A stretch of DNA of 64,000 nt from Oikopleura dioica (GCA_907165135.1 OU015566.1:7052157-7116156); one strand, 5' to 3'; counted from the first letter of the stretch, positions 23,001 through 34,799 are shown. Notes: a model not told the origin generated them from the letters alone. Numbers and translations are program-made.

Positions 23001-26000
23001 TGGTTTACTCGATTTGTTTGGCTGCTAATGGTAAGATGTTTTTTTCTTGTTTTTGAGATTAGACGGCAGAAATTGTTCTCAGGCATGATTATACTCAAGT
23101 ACATCATGGGCTGCGTGTGCTAAAATACCCTTAAATACCTATTTGCAACCCTTATCATCTACACAATTTTCTGAGTTAGTTTAAAAATTCACATTTTGAC
23201 GAATATAAAAAAATATAATAAAACTCGTTTTGTATCTTTTTTATGGTTCTCGATTTTAAAATTTCTTTTTCAGATGATTTGATCAAACTCATCGTCAATG
23301 GCGAAACAATGCAGTCACTGAAGCCTGAAAACTCCGTCAAGCTCCTTGGCGGCGGAAAAGTTCAAATCAGCCACGATTCAGAATGCAACCGCAAGTGCGA
23401 GCGCATTCGTGGCGACTTGGATGCTAGAATTGAGGTAAAACAACACTCTCCCGTTTCAATTCCAAAATCGTGTTTCAGGATTTCACAATCTGGAGCGAGG
23501 CTAAATCGACTGAGGAGTTGAAGAACTTCGCCGCTGGCGAGTGCTTGACGAATGGAATCATGACTTTGGAAAAAGAAGCGACCAGTCTTCTCGGACCAAT
23601 GCCCGATCGGCCGAAACAGGAATCAGTTGATGATCTCTTCCACAACTTCGTGATCGCCACGATCTCCCCAAGTGGATCTCCTGGCTTCGCTGACCTGGCG
23701 ACTAGAAGATGGACAACTCCTGCTTCTCCTTATCCAACTCCTGCTAATGATCCCACCAATAATCGATTTATCATTGAAACTGGTATTTATCAATCAAAAT
23801 CAAATACGAGTTCTTTTTTATCTAAATCACCTCTTCCGAAAACGAATTTTCCAACCAGCCTCAACATTGAAGGAGTCTCTTTTTCTTAAATCGATCTCGT
23901 CCAATCAGAGGGCTTGATGATGAAATTCGTTATCGAAAGAAACCAGTGTAGATTTTACGAAAAAAAATTAACTTTCAAAAACTATTTTTTCAATTAGTAG
24001 CACCACCTGTGTACCGAGCTGATGGCGGAGAAGACCATGAAGAAATAGCTCGACCAACCTACGCTCCTCTGCCCGACCAGGAGGTCTCCATCAACAATCT
24101 TTTCAATACAAACGTCAACGAAATCATCGGCAAACCCGAAGTCATCGACAGCATCAAAACTCACTGCAATCCTGACAACATGACTATTGTCGCAGAAAAA
24201 GCGATGATTGATGATTATGAGAAGAAATACGGACCTTTGGCCTTGTCTGATCCTAGTTGTGGTCGAAGAACTCAAGGTTCTTTTCTTAGTACTTTTCAAG
24301 TAGACACCCTTAATTCGAACTTCCCGTTTGGCTTGATAAAGATTTACAGAGGCTTCAAGATATAAAAAGAGTCAAAAATAAGGGATAGAGAGCCTTAATT
24401 TGATCTTTTTTGGGACTTGTGAACTTCTAAAGGAGCGATTCTTATCACTCCACTATTCGTCCCTTATCGATCGTCCGATACGTGTGGACAGCGGAAATCA
24501 CGTTTTGCATTTTGGCAAGATATCTAACGCTCAATTCTAGGGAAGAACTACGTTTGGGAAATATCGCCCGATCTCCTCGGCTGCGGAAGCACGCTCGAGC
24601 TCACTGATACGCATGTGACCTTTGTCAACTCGCTCTCGACGGCCAGTTCAGGAAATGGGATACAATTATTGAAGAGCTTTATCCACGAATAATGCAATTG
24701 AAAAAGCTCCGTAGCAGTTTGGCATATTTTCAGCAGGAAAGCCAAAGTATAATTGCGCGAAACAACGTGATTTTTTGTGCCAAAAAGGTGTCACGTGCTC
24801 TCGAAGGTTTGATAAGAACCATCGAATTTCATCCCATTCCGCAGCAGAAGAGACTATCACGGCAAAAGGAGGGATCATCTTCGGCAACCAGCTGAGCGCC
24901 CGTCAGACGACAAAAGTCTCCATGGAAGTGTCTTGTCAATTCCCGCTGGATTACACCGTCACTGCTGAGTACCCGTTCTTGCCACAGATCTCGATGAACA
25001 TTATCAAATTCAACGTGACGGATTATGGAGAGTTCTCTGCGCTGATGCAGCTCTTTGACACTGATGCTTTCGAAAGACCGTTCGAAGGAAGCCCGGAAAT
25101 TGAAGAGGGAGAATTGCTGAACGTTGGAGTTTCGTTGCTTGATGTTACTGTAAGTTGCCCAAATTAATACAAGTTTTTTCGAGAACTCATTATCGAAACC
25201 ATAACTATTCGAAAATGATTGTTTTCAATGATTTTTTAACTTGACTAGTCGATGATTAACTCACTAAAAAACCGAATTCAAACCTTCTGAGAAGCCCCAT
25301 AGAGGTAATAGATAGAATTAGATTAACTTTCTTAACCTTTTCTGATATGATCCCAGTCGGGGAGCTACGACTCGCCGGGATTTTCACGACTTGCCGGGAC
25401 CTTGCATAATAAGTCCCGGCGAGTCGTAGCTGTTCTAGAAACTCTGATATAAATACGCTCAATCTTTCTAAAATAAGGGTTAGGGTAAAAGTTCTACCAA
25501 ATTTAGCTTTGCAAAACTGATGAAAGTTTACTTTAAATATTCTTTCTTTATAACATGCGACATATTTTATTGTTAAATTTGGTTTTTAACTGGGTGCTTA
25601 GTGGTTTGACAGTGAGATTGCCAACCCAGGGTGGAAGCACCGTGTAAGTTTGTATTTAAGTGATTTTTCTATTTTAATATTAGGGTTAGGGGTCAAAAAG
25701 ATTTAATTGCCAATGATATTTGTTCCGATAATATTCTATTGAAAACTGATTGAAAAAAATCAATAATCGGCAAATTTTTCATTTTTTTACTTCCGTATAG
25801 CTCTGTCATCTAGAGTTTCTAGAACATCAGCTACGACTCGCCGGGATTCTGCACATTTAATCCCGGCAAGTCGTAGCTCGGCCAGAAATCCCGGCAAGTC
25901 GTAGCTCTCCCATCCCAGTCCTAGGACTGCTAGAGCCAAGTGAGAAATTAGTTTCACAGTAGCCGTGATTTTTTCGTATTTACGCCTCTTGAGCTGCTTG

Positions 26001-28680
26001 AGACGTGCTTTCCACGTTTCCCGATAACGAAGGATAACGATCTTGATTCATCCCTCGTCGAAAAGCTTGAAATTGAGGTTTACGCTAATAGCGCTACATT
26101 CTAGCGTTCCTTTCAAAATTGTGTTTCCTTTTCGGCCGACTTGTTCAATCGCGCCCGTTGTTGCGGTCAGACTCTGTCATGGTCAGATTCTAGCGATGAC
26201 GGGTCCTAGGATTTTCGTCTTATGCATAATTCCGTCCAATTTCGAGGTCAAGATTAAGGCCCACCCGAGCGCTTTTTTAAATTCCAAGTCCGAGCTCAGA
26301 ATTGAAGAAAGGCTGATCCGGTAATTTCCGGGCGGCTGATCCAGCTTCCCGAGGAAACGACAATCTATTAGCGTCACTGAGCTCTACCCTTTTTTTTCGC
26401 TGAGTTTTAAATTTATTTTTCGAAGGAGAAAGTTTCGAAATGAAATAAAAGGATGAAGGAAGTCCGGATTAGTGATTTTTCTTTGATTTTTTCATCATTT
26501 GAAATTGATACATTTGATTTTACTTCTTCCGAACTTTGAATTTTTTACTGATGTCAGCGATAATTTGCAAGGGTTCACTAAAAACTTGGCTGCCAGAGGT
26601 TTTTAACCTTCTGACGCACGCGATGACAAATTAAATCAAGCCCGGCCAGATGCCGGGAAGTTTTAGAAGTTGATATGACTCGCTCTAGCGTGTTTTTGAT
26701 CATTTATAATTTGATCATCTGGAGTCAAGATCGTTGTCAAATGCATATTTATAATGATACCTCTCTTTTTTACACACCTTTTCAGGATCCCAACGTTCGC
26801 GTGACCCTCCAAGAATGCTGGGCAACTCCAGAATCCTCCCCCGCCCACGAGCTCCGCCACGATCTCATCGCTGATGCCTGTGGTGTCCCCGGCGTCCTGG
26901 ACAACACATTGGACATCGTCTCCAATGGCGACTCAAGAATGGCGAAATGGCACGGATCCGTCTTCAAATTTGTCGGCTACGAAAATGTCTGGCTCCATTG
27001 CAACATCAAAGTCTGCTTTGCGGACAAAGCAAAGGGCTCGAAAATGAATAGAAATGAGATCGATTCATCTTATTGGGATTAAAAAGTTATATAATCAGGG
27101 ATTCAGGTGCACAGCTGCGAGAATTTAAGGGGATAGACCGTTAGAGATTTAAAAGTTATCGGTTTTCACTTTGGAACATATTTTCTATATTTTGAAATTT
27201 TACTACAATTATTGTTTCAAGATATCAATGCATATTTCGTGCCATTCTTGTTCAAATAGGTTAAGATGGAAAATGGCTGATAAAGCTTTAGAAAAATGAA
27301 TTTTTGGCGAGCCCTTCGTAGCCGATTGCGTGCCGAGTTGTACCGGAAGAAGTCGGCGTAGCGCGGACGAGGACGACCTGTTCCGCGTGTCAGTCGCTCA
27401 TCCTATCAAATTTGTCGATTTCGAGGTCGAAGTCGACAACATGGTAGATTCCAGCGCAGATAAAGGTAACGACATCTAAACATCAACTCCCTGGGAAAAA
27501 CTTAAATCTGTCTCTAAAGCCGCATAAAACAAAACTCGCATTTTTGTAGCCATAATGAACCGTTCTAAAGAAACGAATGAGAATAGCATCTGTTTCGTGA
27601 GGTGGACAAAGCACACCCTTAAGGATATAGCCTTGAATATTGAACTTTCGTAGCGCCGAATCCCTGTTACGAATTCATTCATTTTTCAAAGAAACCCTAC
27701 CTAAAATCCAGCGTAGATTTCGAAAAAACCCTTATTTTTAGTACTTTCTATGGTGTTTGTACCTAAAAATCGACTTCAAAATAAAACAGACCGTCGTTCT
27801 CTGAAAATTTCCATTTAAAAGGTAAATCTGGGTTGATGATATGAATGATTGAAGCCTTATCTCCGATCTAGCGGTGGATTTTTTAAAAATATTGAATATT
27901 ACGGCTTCTAGGAACTGGTTTATGATTGTACTTCGAAATGGAGAGTGGCGCGCGCTGCCAATCAGAGCGAGGGGAGAATCTCAGTAAGAGCTGTCGACAA
28001 AATTTCTCGTGTAAAATAGGATGAGCGATGGCTGAGTGAGATTTTCCCCTCGCTCTCATTGGCTGCGCGCGCCACTCTCCTTTTCGAAGTACAATCATAA
28101 ACCAGTTCCTAGAAGCCGTAATATTCAATATTTTTGCAAAATCCACCGCTAGATTGGAGATAAGGCTTTAATCTTTCATATCATCAACCTAGATTTACCT
28201 TTTTAATGGAAATTTTCAGAGAACGACGGTCTGTTTTATTTTAAAGTCGATTTTTAGGTACAAACACCATAGAAAGTACTAAAAATAAGGGTTTTTTCGA
28301 AATCTACGCTGGATTTTAGGTAGGGTTTCTTTGAAAAATGAATGAATTCGTAACAGGGATTCGGCGCTACGAAAGTTCAATATTCAAGGCTATATCCGTA
28401 ATCACAAACAGCGAAGAGAACAAACATAACATTTTCAGATCGCAGATGATCTAGTTTAGTAGTTTAGTGGAGTTATTTCTACAACAGCTTTTTTGAAAGA
28501 CCAGAACTTGGAGAGCCCGATTTTCTCATTGATTTAACACGCTGACACCCTTATTTTTCAGGCGAAGGAATCATTACCGGTCTCGTCATCGGAGTTACCA
28601 TCATCACTCTCCTACTCTTCAACGCCATTGGTCTGATCGTCCTGAGAAGAAGGAGGACGAAATTCATCGATATGCAGTAA
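17041..28680 (+). CDS. large type I membrane protein: signal peptide, FN3 repeats, EGF-like, pentraxin-like, ZP domain, transmembrane segment
   Basis: Exon 1 (17041-17074) encodes the signal peptide MRLLPWLLGIA and joins by a GA-AG intron to 17403-17530. FN3-type exons follow (less certain pieces at about 17.7-18.15 kb, then to 19519, 19957-20134, and the long exon 20653-22216). That exon holds several FN3 domains, a possible SEA-like stretch and one EGF-like module (NECKMRNACSANSKC). Exons 22765-23030, 23274-23434 and 23479-23782 form a LamG/pentraxin-like fold (ELAEFSMCFKM, EDFTIWSEAKS, GECLTNGI). Exons from 24001 to about 27045 form a ZP polymerisation domain (CNPDNMTIVAEKAM, CGSTLELTDTHVTF, LQECWATPESS, WLHCNIKVCF). 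A furin-like RSRR follows near 27.35 kb, then a transmembrane helix with RRRR stop-transfer (28562-28680). Resembles uromodulin/UMODL1-type ZP proteins; probably assembles extracellular filaments on the cell surface or in the house. Some exon borders are uncertain. Confidence 0.85.
18180..18696 (-). CDS. small secreted protein gene nested antisense in an intron of the ZP gene (140 aa)
   Basis: Three exons on the minus strand, 18616-18696, 18403-18564 and 18180-18359, all in phase 0 with GT-AG borders and introns of 51 and 43 bp; stop TAG at 18180-18182. The product begins MNMNIFILVFGSVFAEP, a clear signal peptide, and continues as a compact domain with only three Cys (TSCGK, RNCYERL, GICWNK) and a hydrophobic C-terminal segment (VVHVVLGYLIG). 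No family recognised. The correct phases across three exons make it very unlikely to be a chance frame. It lies opposite the FN3/ZP gene in the intron before the exon ending at 19519. Confidence 0.72.
18984..19310 (-). CDS. open frame of uncertain status opposite the FN3 gene
   Basis: A 108-residue minus-strand frame. Its C-terminal half (from MSFYLENIFGKDDAIIFFIC) looks protein-like and stops 18984-18986, but its 5' part overlaps the plus-strand FN3 exon that starts near 19.27 kb. The plus strand also has an open stretch here. It could be a single-exon minus gene beginning at about 19160, an exon of the host gene, or chance. Confidence 0.25.
   Translation of the reverse strand: MISRGRYGIRDDPRRKIRNSTPTEKAFASKMRVSRAPGLSGRLSAYVLNKMSFYLENIFGKDDAIIFFICSRAADNDYGNGAENTQNDILWSTLCAAGAYRRFVLREH
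25361..25906. repeat. clustered inverted repeats of a 20-bp word in a ZP-gene intron
   Basis: AGCTACGACTCGCCGGGATT and its reverse complement occur about five times with one or two changes (about 25363, 25413, 25829, 25860, 25885), plus a partial copy near 25386. They form two adjacent hairpins. Short TTAGGG-like runs lie next to them (about 25478 and 25681). Intronic, no coding capacity. Confidence 0.75.
27623..28397. mobile_element. 775-bp foldback palindrome (two ~360-bp arms) in the last ZP-gene intron
   Basis: The left arm (27623-27982) and right arm (28038-28397) are near-identical reverse complements, sharing for example ATTACGGCTTCTAGGAACTGG and its complement, around a spacer of about 55 bp. 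Only scattered single-base differences and an indel are visible, implying a recent origin or active homogenisation. It encodes nothing, which fits a foldback or long-TIR non-autonomous DNA element. In the pre-mRNA it would form a long double-stranded hairpin. Target-site duplication is not obvious. Confidence 0.85.
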
Positions 28681-30035
28681 ACCGACGAAGAAGCGTAGAA
28701 TTTTATTACGCGATAAATTATATATATATTCGCCCGATCAGCTTCCTAGCCAAGGAAGAACATGGCGAGACGCTATTCCTGTATAAATATTTTCTTTCTT
28801 TTTTCAAACTCACTTGCTGTACAAAACTTTTCAACCTATTCCGCCATGCATGACAATAATCAAGATAATTTAAGAACCGTTTGGTCAGGCAGATTAACCC
28901 TAAACCGCTGTACATGTGGCGATAAGTTAAGCTAGAGATGACCAAAACGGGTTAAATACGTAAAGTAATGAGTAAAACGGGTTAAACTCATTATGAATAG
29001 ACTTATCGTGGCCGTTTTGAGCCGAAATACGCTGAAAAATCTCTAACCCATCGGCAACAAAGGTCCATTTTTGTGACTTTGGCCAGTTTTACTCAAATAG
29101 TTGCTCATTTTTCATGAGAAAACTTACTTCCCACGCTAAAAATATGCCCCTCTCTTGAACCTTTCGAGCTTTTCTTTCAAGATCTAATAAGAAAACAACC
29201 CTTACCCATTCACCAATAAGAAACCCCACAATAGTCACAATAGAAATAAAAATAATTTGAAAAGAATAAATTTCAAAAATTTTGGATTGTCCAAAAATGC
29301 GCGCGAGCAATCAAGTTTTTTGACAAATTCCGATTGTCTCTTGCGCTCTCTTTCTGTAAATATGAAATACTATCACCTTATACATACAATTAAATACACA
29401 CAAATATAATTGGCGGTATAGTATCATTTTAAAACTGTAATAAAGTTATACAAAAGCCACTTTAAAAAACCTCGACTTTCGCTTTTTATGCATGAAAACG
29501 AAGAAATGTGAATATTTTTGCATATTTATTGTGAGCGCACTTATGGTATCTGATAAAGATTCTCGAAAGAAATCATCACAATATGATGATTTTCCGATTA
29601 ATTCATAATTATTCATCCGTTTTGTTTTGTTCACATCATTTTAAAAAAGATAAAAATTAATTTCATTTCGATTTTGCTTCGATTTTGGTTCTGTTACTTG
29701 CACAGGATTTTTAAACCTTTTTGACATGCTTTATGTCTTTATGACGCCCTGAAACTTCAATAAAGATAACTATCAGCTAGGAATATTAAAGCTGAGAAAA
29801 GATCTTTATCGTCCAATAATTTCGGTAACAAGTGATCAGATTTTATTTCCCGGGAAAATTCAAATGAACAGCTCACACATTTCTTGAAGTGAACAGCGGT
29901 AGCGAAAAATTTATTTCAAGGAAAAGTACTCTGGCCACATGTGGATCGGTTGTTGAAAGAAAAGGTGCTAAATAAATGGAGATTTTGCTTCTTGGATCTC
30001 GGAGGCGCCCAAAATCAGCTGAGAATTCTCGATGG
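28681..30035. other. intergenic, no gene seen
   Basis: AT-rich DNA between the ZP gene and the convergent myosin light chain gene. It contains a short TA tract (28716-28728) and a telomere-like ATTAACCCTAAAC at about 28893. No frame has coding-like composition. Confidence 0.5.
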
Positions 30036-31135
30036 TTATTCTTCTTCTTGTCCGTGGGTGATCACGTAGCAGAGGGACTTGTAGTCGACCATGCCATCAG
30101 CGTCTTTTGAGGATTTTCAAGTAACGAATTTGAATTTTTGGTTGAAGAAAGAAAGCCTCGTTCCTGGAGTTGTGAAAGAATATACACTTTCAAGTTCTTT
30201 GGCGGAGAAGCGTTCCCCGGTATGCGTCAAGACCTCGTCAAGTTTTTGCTAAAAAGAGAAAGAAGAAAGAGCGATGAACCTGTGAAGTTCGCGAGATTAT
30301 GGAAATGCCTCCACCTGTGCCGGTCTTGGCAGCGGTAGTTGAACACGAGGCATTCCTACCTTTGAGATAACCCCCTTGCCGTCCGGATCAAAGAGCTTGA
30401 AAGCTGAGACTATCACGTCCTCCGGGTCAGTTCCGTGAAGTTTATCCGCCAGCATGTTCTGAAAAGAGGGATTACTGTCATGTTCCGAATGATTCGAGGA
30501 GATACAGATGCTGCTCAATTTAAGACCATGCTTAGGACGACTGAAATCCTCTTGTTTGTTTTTGGGGAGTTATATGCATTTGATATTGTTTACACTTTGT
30601 TAATCCGCTGTTTATTTTCGGTAACTTACCAAAAAAGCGGTAAAGTTGATACTCTGGGCGTTGGCTTCTTCCATCATCGCTTCCAGCTTTTTCATATCCA
30701 TGTCACGTATGCCGAGCTGGGGACCGGGGTTGACGCCCTTACTCTTCCCCTTAGAGACAACTTTTTATCGATGCAGTTTAAAATAATTCTACAGAGCGAA
30801 AAATCTCTGCAAAATTTCTAACTCTAGTTTTCTTCTGCCATAAAAAAACGCTAGCTTTTTTATTGAAGAATATCTCGTGTCTCTAGAATTATGAAAATTC
30901 AACCCCTAACGAAGCATAAGTGGACCTGAGATCCTCTTTGTCGATAAACCCATCTCGATTTGCGTCGATCATCCCGAACGCTTCCTGAAAGAAAAGCACA
31001 CGATTGGTTCCGGTTTCGAAATATATCTTTAATCACCTTGAATTCTTGAATCTGCGGCTGCTCGAACATCGAAAAAACGTTCGAAGAGGACTTGGCCTTC
31101 TTCTTTTGGCCTTTTGCTTGCTTGCCTTTTCCCAT
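30036..31135 (-). CDS. myosin regulatory light chain, striated-muscle type (~183 aa)
   Basis: Six exons on the minus strand: 31037-31135, 30904-30984, 30630-30749, 30360-30458, 30164-30248 and 30036-30103, with matching phases. The Lys-rich N-terminus runs into [14 protein letters not shown], the phosphorylatable serine region of regulatory light chains. The first EF hand has the loop [12 protein letters not shown]. Later segments ([45 protein letters not shown]) match the MYL2 type. It binds the myosin neck, and its phosphorylation and Ca2+ tune contraction. The last intron (30104-30163) is GA-AG; using the nearby GT instead would delete a conserved stretch. The larvacean tail muscle is a likely site. 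Confidence 0.93.
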
Positions 31136-31855
31136 TTTTTCCTGAAAAAGAAGGATGAGTCAACTTTTTTCGAACTTTGGAAAAGATCCCAAAGTTTAAC
31201 TTTTCCCCAATTTTAGCCTCTAAATCAAGCCTCTTCACAAGATTTCCGACTGGCCTTTCCGCTACTTGTATAGAATTCGCCCCCTTTTTCTCGGACAGTG
31301 ACTATTTTCCTCACGTTTTATTTGTTACCTTGGGTTAAATTTCTCTCGAACCGCCGCACTACAGTAGAAGATTCTTTCGTACTGAAGAGATGAAAGTTAG
31401 GAGATGCTTTATGCCGCGCGAGGGAGGTTTATCGGGGCCTGGGTACTTCAGCAATCAGTGGCAAAAATAGCAAATGAAGAGGATCAAGACATGGAGCAGG
31501 GAGGCTTTATCGGGTGAGTCAAGATTTTTTCTTGCAGACGTAAGAACAGTGCTTGCTATTAAATGAAATAATTAGACAAAAATTTTACGAATATATTTAT
31601 TTTATTTATTTATAATTATCAATCCGCTCATCATATATGATGATACTGAGTTAAGAGTTCTTCATTTCAAAGTTAATAAGATAAAGTGAGAAGCTGTGAT
31701 AAACAGAATTGAAAAGATTGCAGAAAATACATTTTGAAGGGGAAATTATAAAATTCTCTTAATTCTTCGCAAACTCAAATATGGATGAAAATGCTGTTGA
31801 TTTGCCATTTTAAAAGTTTCATTTATGGTATTTTGCTTTTTCGAATCGTCTGTTC
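31136..31855. other. intergenic, upstream of the myosin light chain gene
   Basis: Contains the probable promoter of the minus-strand light chain gene. GGGAGGYTTTATCGGG occurs twice (about 31426 and 31500). The second copy overlaps an ATG at 31492 followed by a GT donor (MEQGGFIG), which could be an unassigned first exon, but nothing in phase follows. Confidence 0.35.
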
Positions 31856-32132
31856 TTATAGTCCAAATCTGAACTCCTGCTGAGCTTTATCGATACTTCC
31901 GTCGATATTTCCCTTTTCAATCCAATTTTCTGCTCCCTTGGATGTTGCGAGAAAAATCATTATTCCTTCTGACTCGTAGCTTGCACCAAAATAAAGCTGA
32001 CGTGAAATTTATGAAATTTGAAATTCGTCGTGAAAGTACTCAAAACAAGCCTAGCTTGGTTAAAATTTCCGTAAACATACGTTCTGCACGTTGTTTCACA
32101 CGTCCGAGTATTGCTGTTATCCAACTTTGCAT
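31856..32132 (-). CDS. small unidentified gene, two probable exons
   Basis: The C-terminal exon (31856-31996) reads FGASYESEGIMIFLATSKGA and ends ...QQEFRFGL before a stop at 31856-31858, after a GTCAG acceptor. The upstream stretch (ATG 32132) reads MQSWITAILGRVKQRAERMF and is also coding-like. The intron between them has no in-phase GT donor; a GA donor at about 32066 would be in phase. No domain recognised. No homologue can be named. Confidence 0.45.
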
Positions 32133-32636
32133 GAAATTAAAACGACTTGGAAGAAAAAGGCCGTAATTTTTTCACTATAAAAGGCCTTAGCCTCAGATTG
32201 AAGCAGGAACGTGAGAAAAATGCAAACTAAAGAACTGGGTCACCCGCGAAAAAAATACAAAGCTCTACCTCGCGAAAAAATGTGTCCCACAACATTACAG
32301 CTGGCGAGTTGAAAAATTGATAAAATGCCGCGTCCGCCGCAAAAATCCACGCCAACACAGCTAAATGCCCGGACTAATGCGCAAGAAATCGTAACGAGAC
32401 CGTAATTTATTTTTTGTTGGCGAAGTCGGACGATGCTAATAGAACGCAAAAATCTTGTCAAGGATCGTTTTTCGTGATGAGACAACAAAGACGCCTTATT
32501 CGAAAGTTACCTTATGATTTCTACTGAATTACAGTCAAAAGTAGATACAGGTCAAAGATCACAAAATCGTTTATTTGCTTTTTATGTTTACTCTCAGACT
32601 GAGACTTGAAACGTTTTTTGCTCTTATTGAAAATTA

Positions 32637-33555
32637 ATGAGAAATATGATTTTGGCATATTCTCTTTTTTGCTTCGCTTTTTCAAATGATATTGATAAGG
32701 AAGAAGCCAACTCGTTTCTACGAGTAAGAAGAGCCAATTCTGGGTTTGAGGAGTTCGGAAAAAGAGGAAACTTTGAAAGAGAATGCATCGAGGAAACTTG
32801 CGATTCGTACGAGTTTCATGAAGTTTATGATGATCATTCTATCTCTGATGAGCTTTTGGTTGAGCAAACTCTAGTAAAAATTATTTGACAGTCTTTAAGG
32901 GCAAGTATCTTCTCTGCAAAGAGTCAGAAAAACTGAATCTGGAAGTCAATGCGACATCGGCCCCTAATTTCGTCAGGAACTGTTTTGAAAATGAAAAATG
33001 GCCAACAATATGCAACAATACAGATATTGAAAGACAATTGTCAGAAAAAGACGAAGAAATCAAAGACCGGATCGGGGAGATTTCTTCACTGAAAGCTACA
33101 ATTAATTGTTTATCTCGGGAGAAAAACATGCTTGAAAAAACCCTTGAAAAATATAAGGTAAAAGGTTTTTATATTTTTTTTATTCTGATTCATAGACGAT
33201 ACGGTTCTTGAAAGTTGACAAATTAATGGACTGGGAAACAGCAGATACTTATTGCAAGGGAAAAGGCGGAAGGCTTGCGTTCTTTAACACTGAGTTTGAG
33301 TACAATCAATACATCCGATTGAAGCCATTTCGGAGTGAATTCATTGGTATGAGACGGTATGGAAATTCTGGGCCAACAATTGGATGGAAAAATGTTGATG
33401 GATCAAGCCCTTATTTCAACTGGAAACGTAGACAGCCAGACAACGCTGGAAACGTCGAGAGCTGTGGGATGGTCCTTCATCAAGAATATGTCCATTTGCA
33501 GATGAACGATATTCCCTGTGGAAGGCGTTACCATTTTACATGCAGACTAAATTAA
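32637..33555 (+). CDS. secreted Gla-domain / coiled-coil / C-type lectin protein (279 aa)
   Basis: Three exons, 32637-32858, 32900-33157 and 33196-33555, join in phase 0. Residues 1-16 are a signal peptide. Residues 17-32 are a propeptide ending RVRR, with the Phe/Leu-rich gamma-carboxylase recognition pattern ([11 protein letters not shown]). The mature chain opens with a Gla domain ([20 protein letters not shown], then ETC and an aromatic SYEF) nearly superposable on prothrombin-type Gla domains, including the CxxxxC loop. The middle has Cys residues and a heptad-like helix ([20 protein letters not shown]). The C-terminus is a C-type lectin fold ([18 protein letters not shown], then [21 protein letters not shown]). 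It lacks an EPN/QPD plus WND calcium-sugar triad, though QPDN is present. The Gla part should bind Ca2+ and anionic membranes. Confidence 0.85.
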
Positions 33556-34799
33556 AAAAACTGATTTTTATATTCGTTATCGTATAAATTATACGGTATA
33601 ATTAATTGATACGTTTGATTCCTTTAAAAATTCTGCTTCTTTTCACCGGCTTTAGAATTTATGTCAAATAAAGTTTAGTCACTTTTTAAAGCGAATACGG
33701 TAATGAGTGTTATCTGCAGTAGAAGAAAAAATTTCCATTTCTCGCAAAAACATTTTCGTTTATCTTAAAAAGAGCATCAAAAAACCAGCGCCACTTGAGT
33801 TATCAACATTGCCTCGGTCGCCCGGTCGGTTTTCCGACTTCCCACTCAACTCTGCTCCTTTTTTCAGGGCAATTTTAAAATTTGGTAGAACATGCACAAA
33901 CATCAGCGGGACACGGTCAAAAAACGCGAGACAAACTACAGTACGGAAAACTCGCTTGCTCGTTGAATTCAGCTAGAATGGGGGAGAAACGGGTTCTTTG
34001 GAATAGCGCTCTTCAAGTTCATATTTTATTGAATCAATTTCCTTCATTTTTATCATAAAAACTGATAATTTCGGCGCTGGTAAATAATGTATATACTCAG
34101 GGCCCGTCAATTAGGAACAATCGACCTCTTCAAAATCGGATTTGTTCGCCGCCCTCAGGCAGATTCCATCCGATTCTCAAAATCGTCCTCGCCAATTCTC
34201 ATCATCCCCAATTATTTCTACCTTTTTCAGGTGGCCAAAAAGAGCTCAATTTCTAAAATTTTCGCGAAGCCAAATCTGTAAGTTGAAATCAAAAGAGAAA
34301 TAAAATTAGATTTTTTTTCTTTTCTTAAACCTTGGAAACTTTCGTGTTTTGTACTTGATTTTTAAGCGTCCGATATTTTTAAGAAAAGAAAAGGACGTGT
34401 AAGGCGTCCCTTAGAAATACGCGAAGAATACGAAATATTCGCACGACCGTGCATTTCCGTGGTAAATACAAATAGTCCAAATAGTTGACGCATTGAACAT
34501 TCTTCAAATGATCAAAGATTTTTGAACGTTCAAGAGTTAACTTAGACAAGAAACCATAATCAGACAACAATCTCATCATTTTAGAATTTTTTTTCCTTTT
34601 CGTTAATGAGCTTTAATAATTAGTAAATTCATCTTCTGAAGGATTTGCCCATCGTATCAAATGAAAAATGTCAGAGCCCAATTTCTGCAGAACTTGAATT
34701 TGGTTGTTTTTCTGCACGTTAGCTAGTTGCGTTCCGAGAGTTGCGTTTTTCGTAGCGCGAAGAAGTTAACTCGATCAGTTTCGAAAATGTGTTTAGAAT
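33556..34799. other. intergenic, upstream of synaptotagmin
   Basis: AATAAA at about 33666 may serve the Gla-lectin gene. The rest is AT-rich with short frames only. A frame at 34087-34281 has no splice context in either direction. The 3' part should hold the synaptotagmin promoter. Confidence 0.4.

Noticed and set aside
27476-27682. Minus-strand ORF as a gene
   Set aside because: It lies within and beside the left arm of the foldback palindrome and has no separate signal.
30181-30187. GT donor (GTGTATA on the minus strand) in the last myosin light chain intron
   Set aside because: It would keep phase but remove about eight conserved residues before DYKSLCY; the GA donor at 30163 preserves them.
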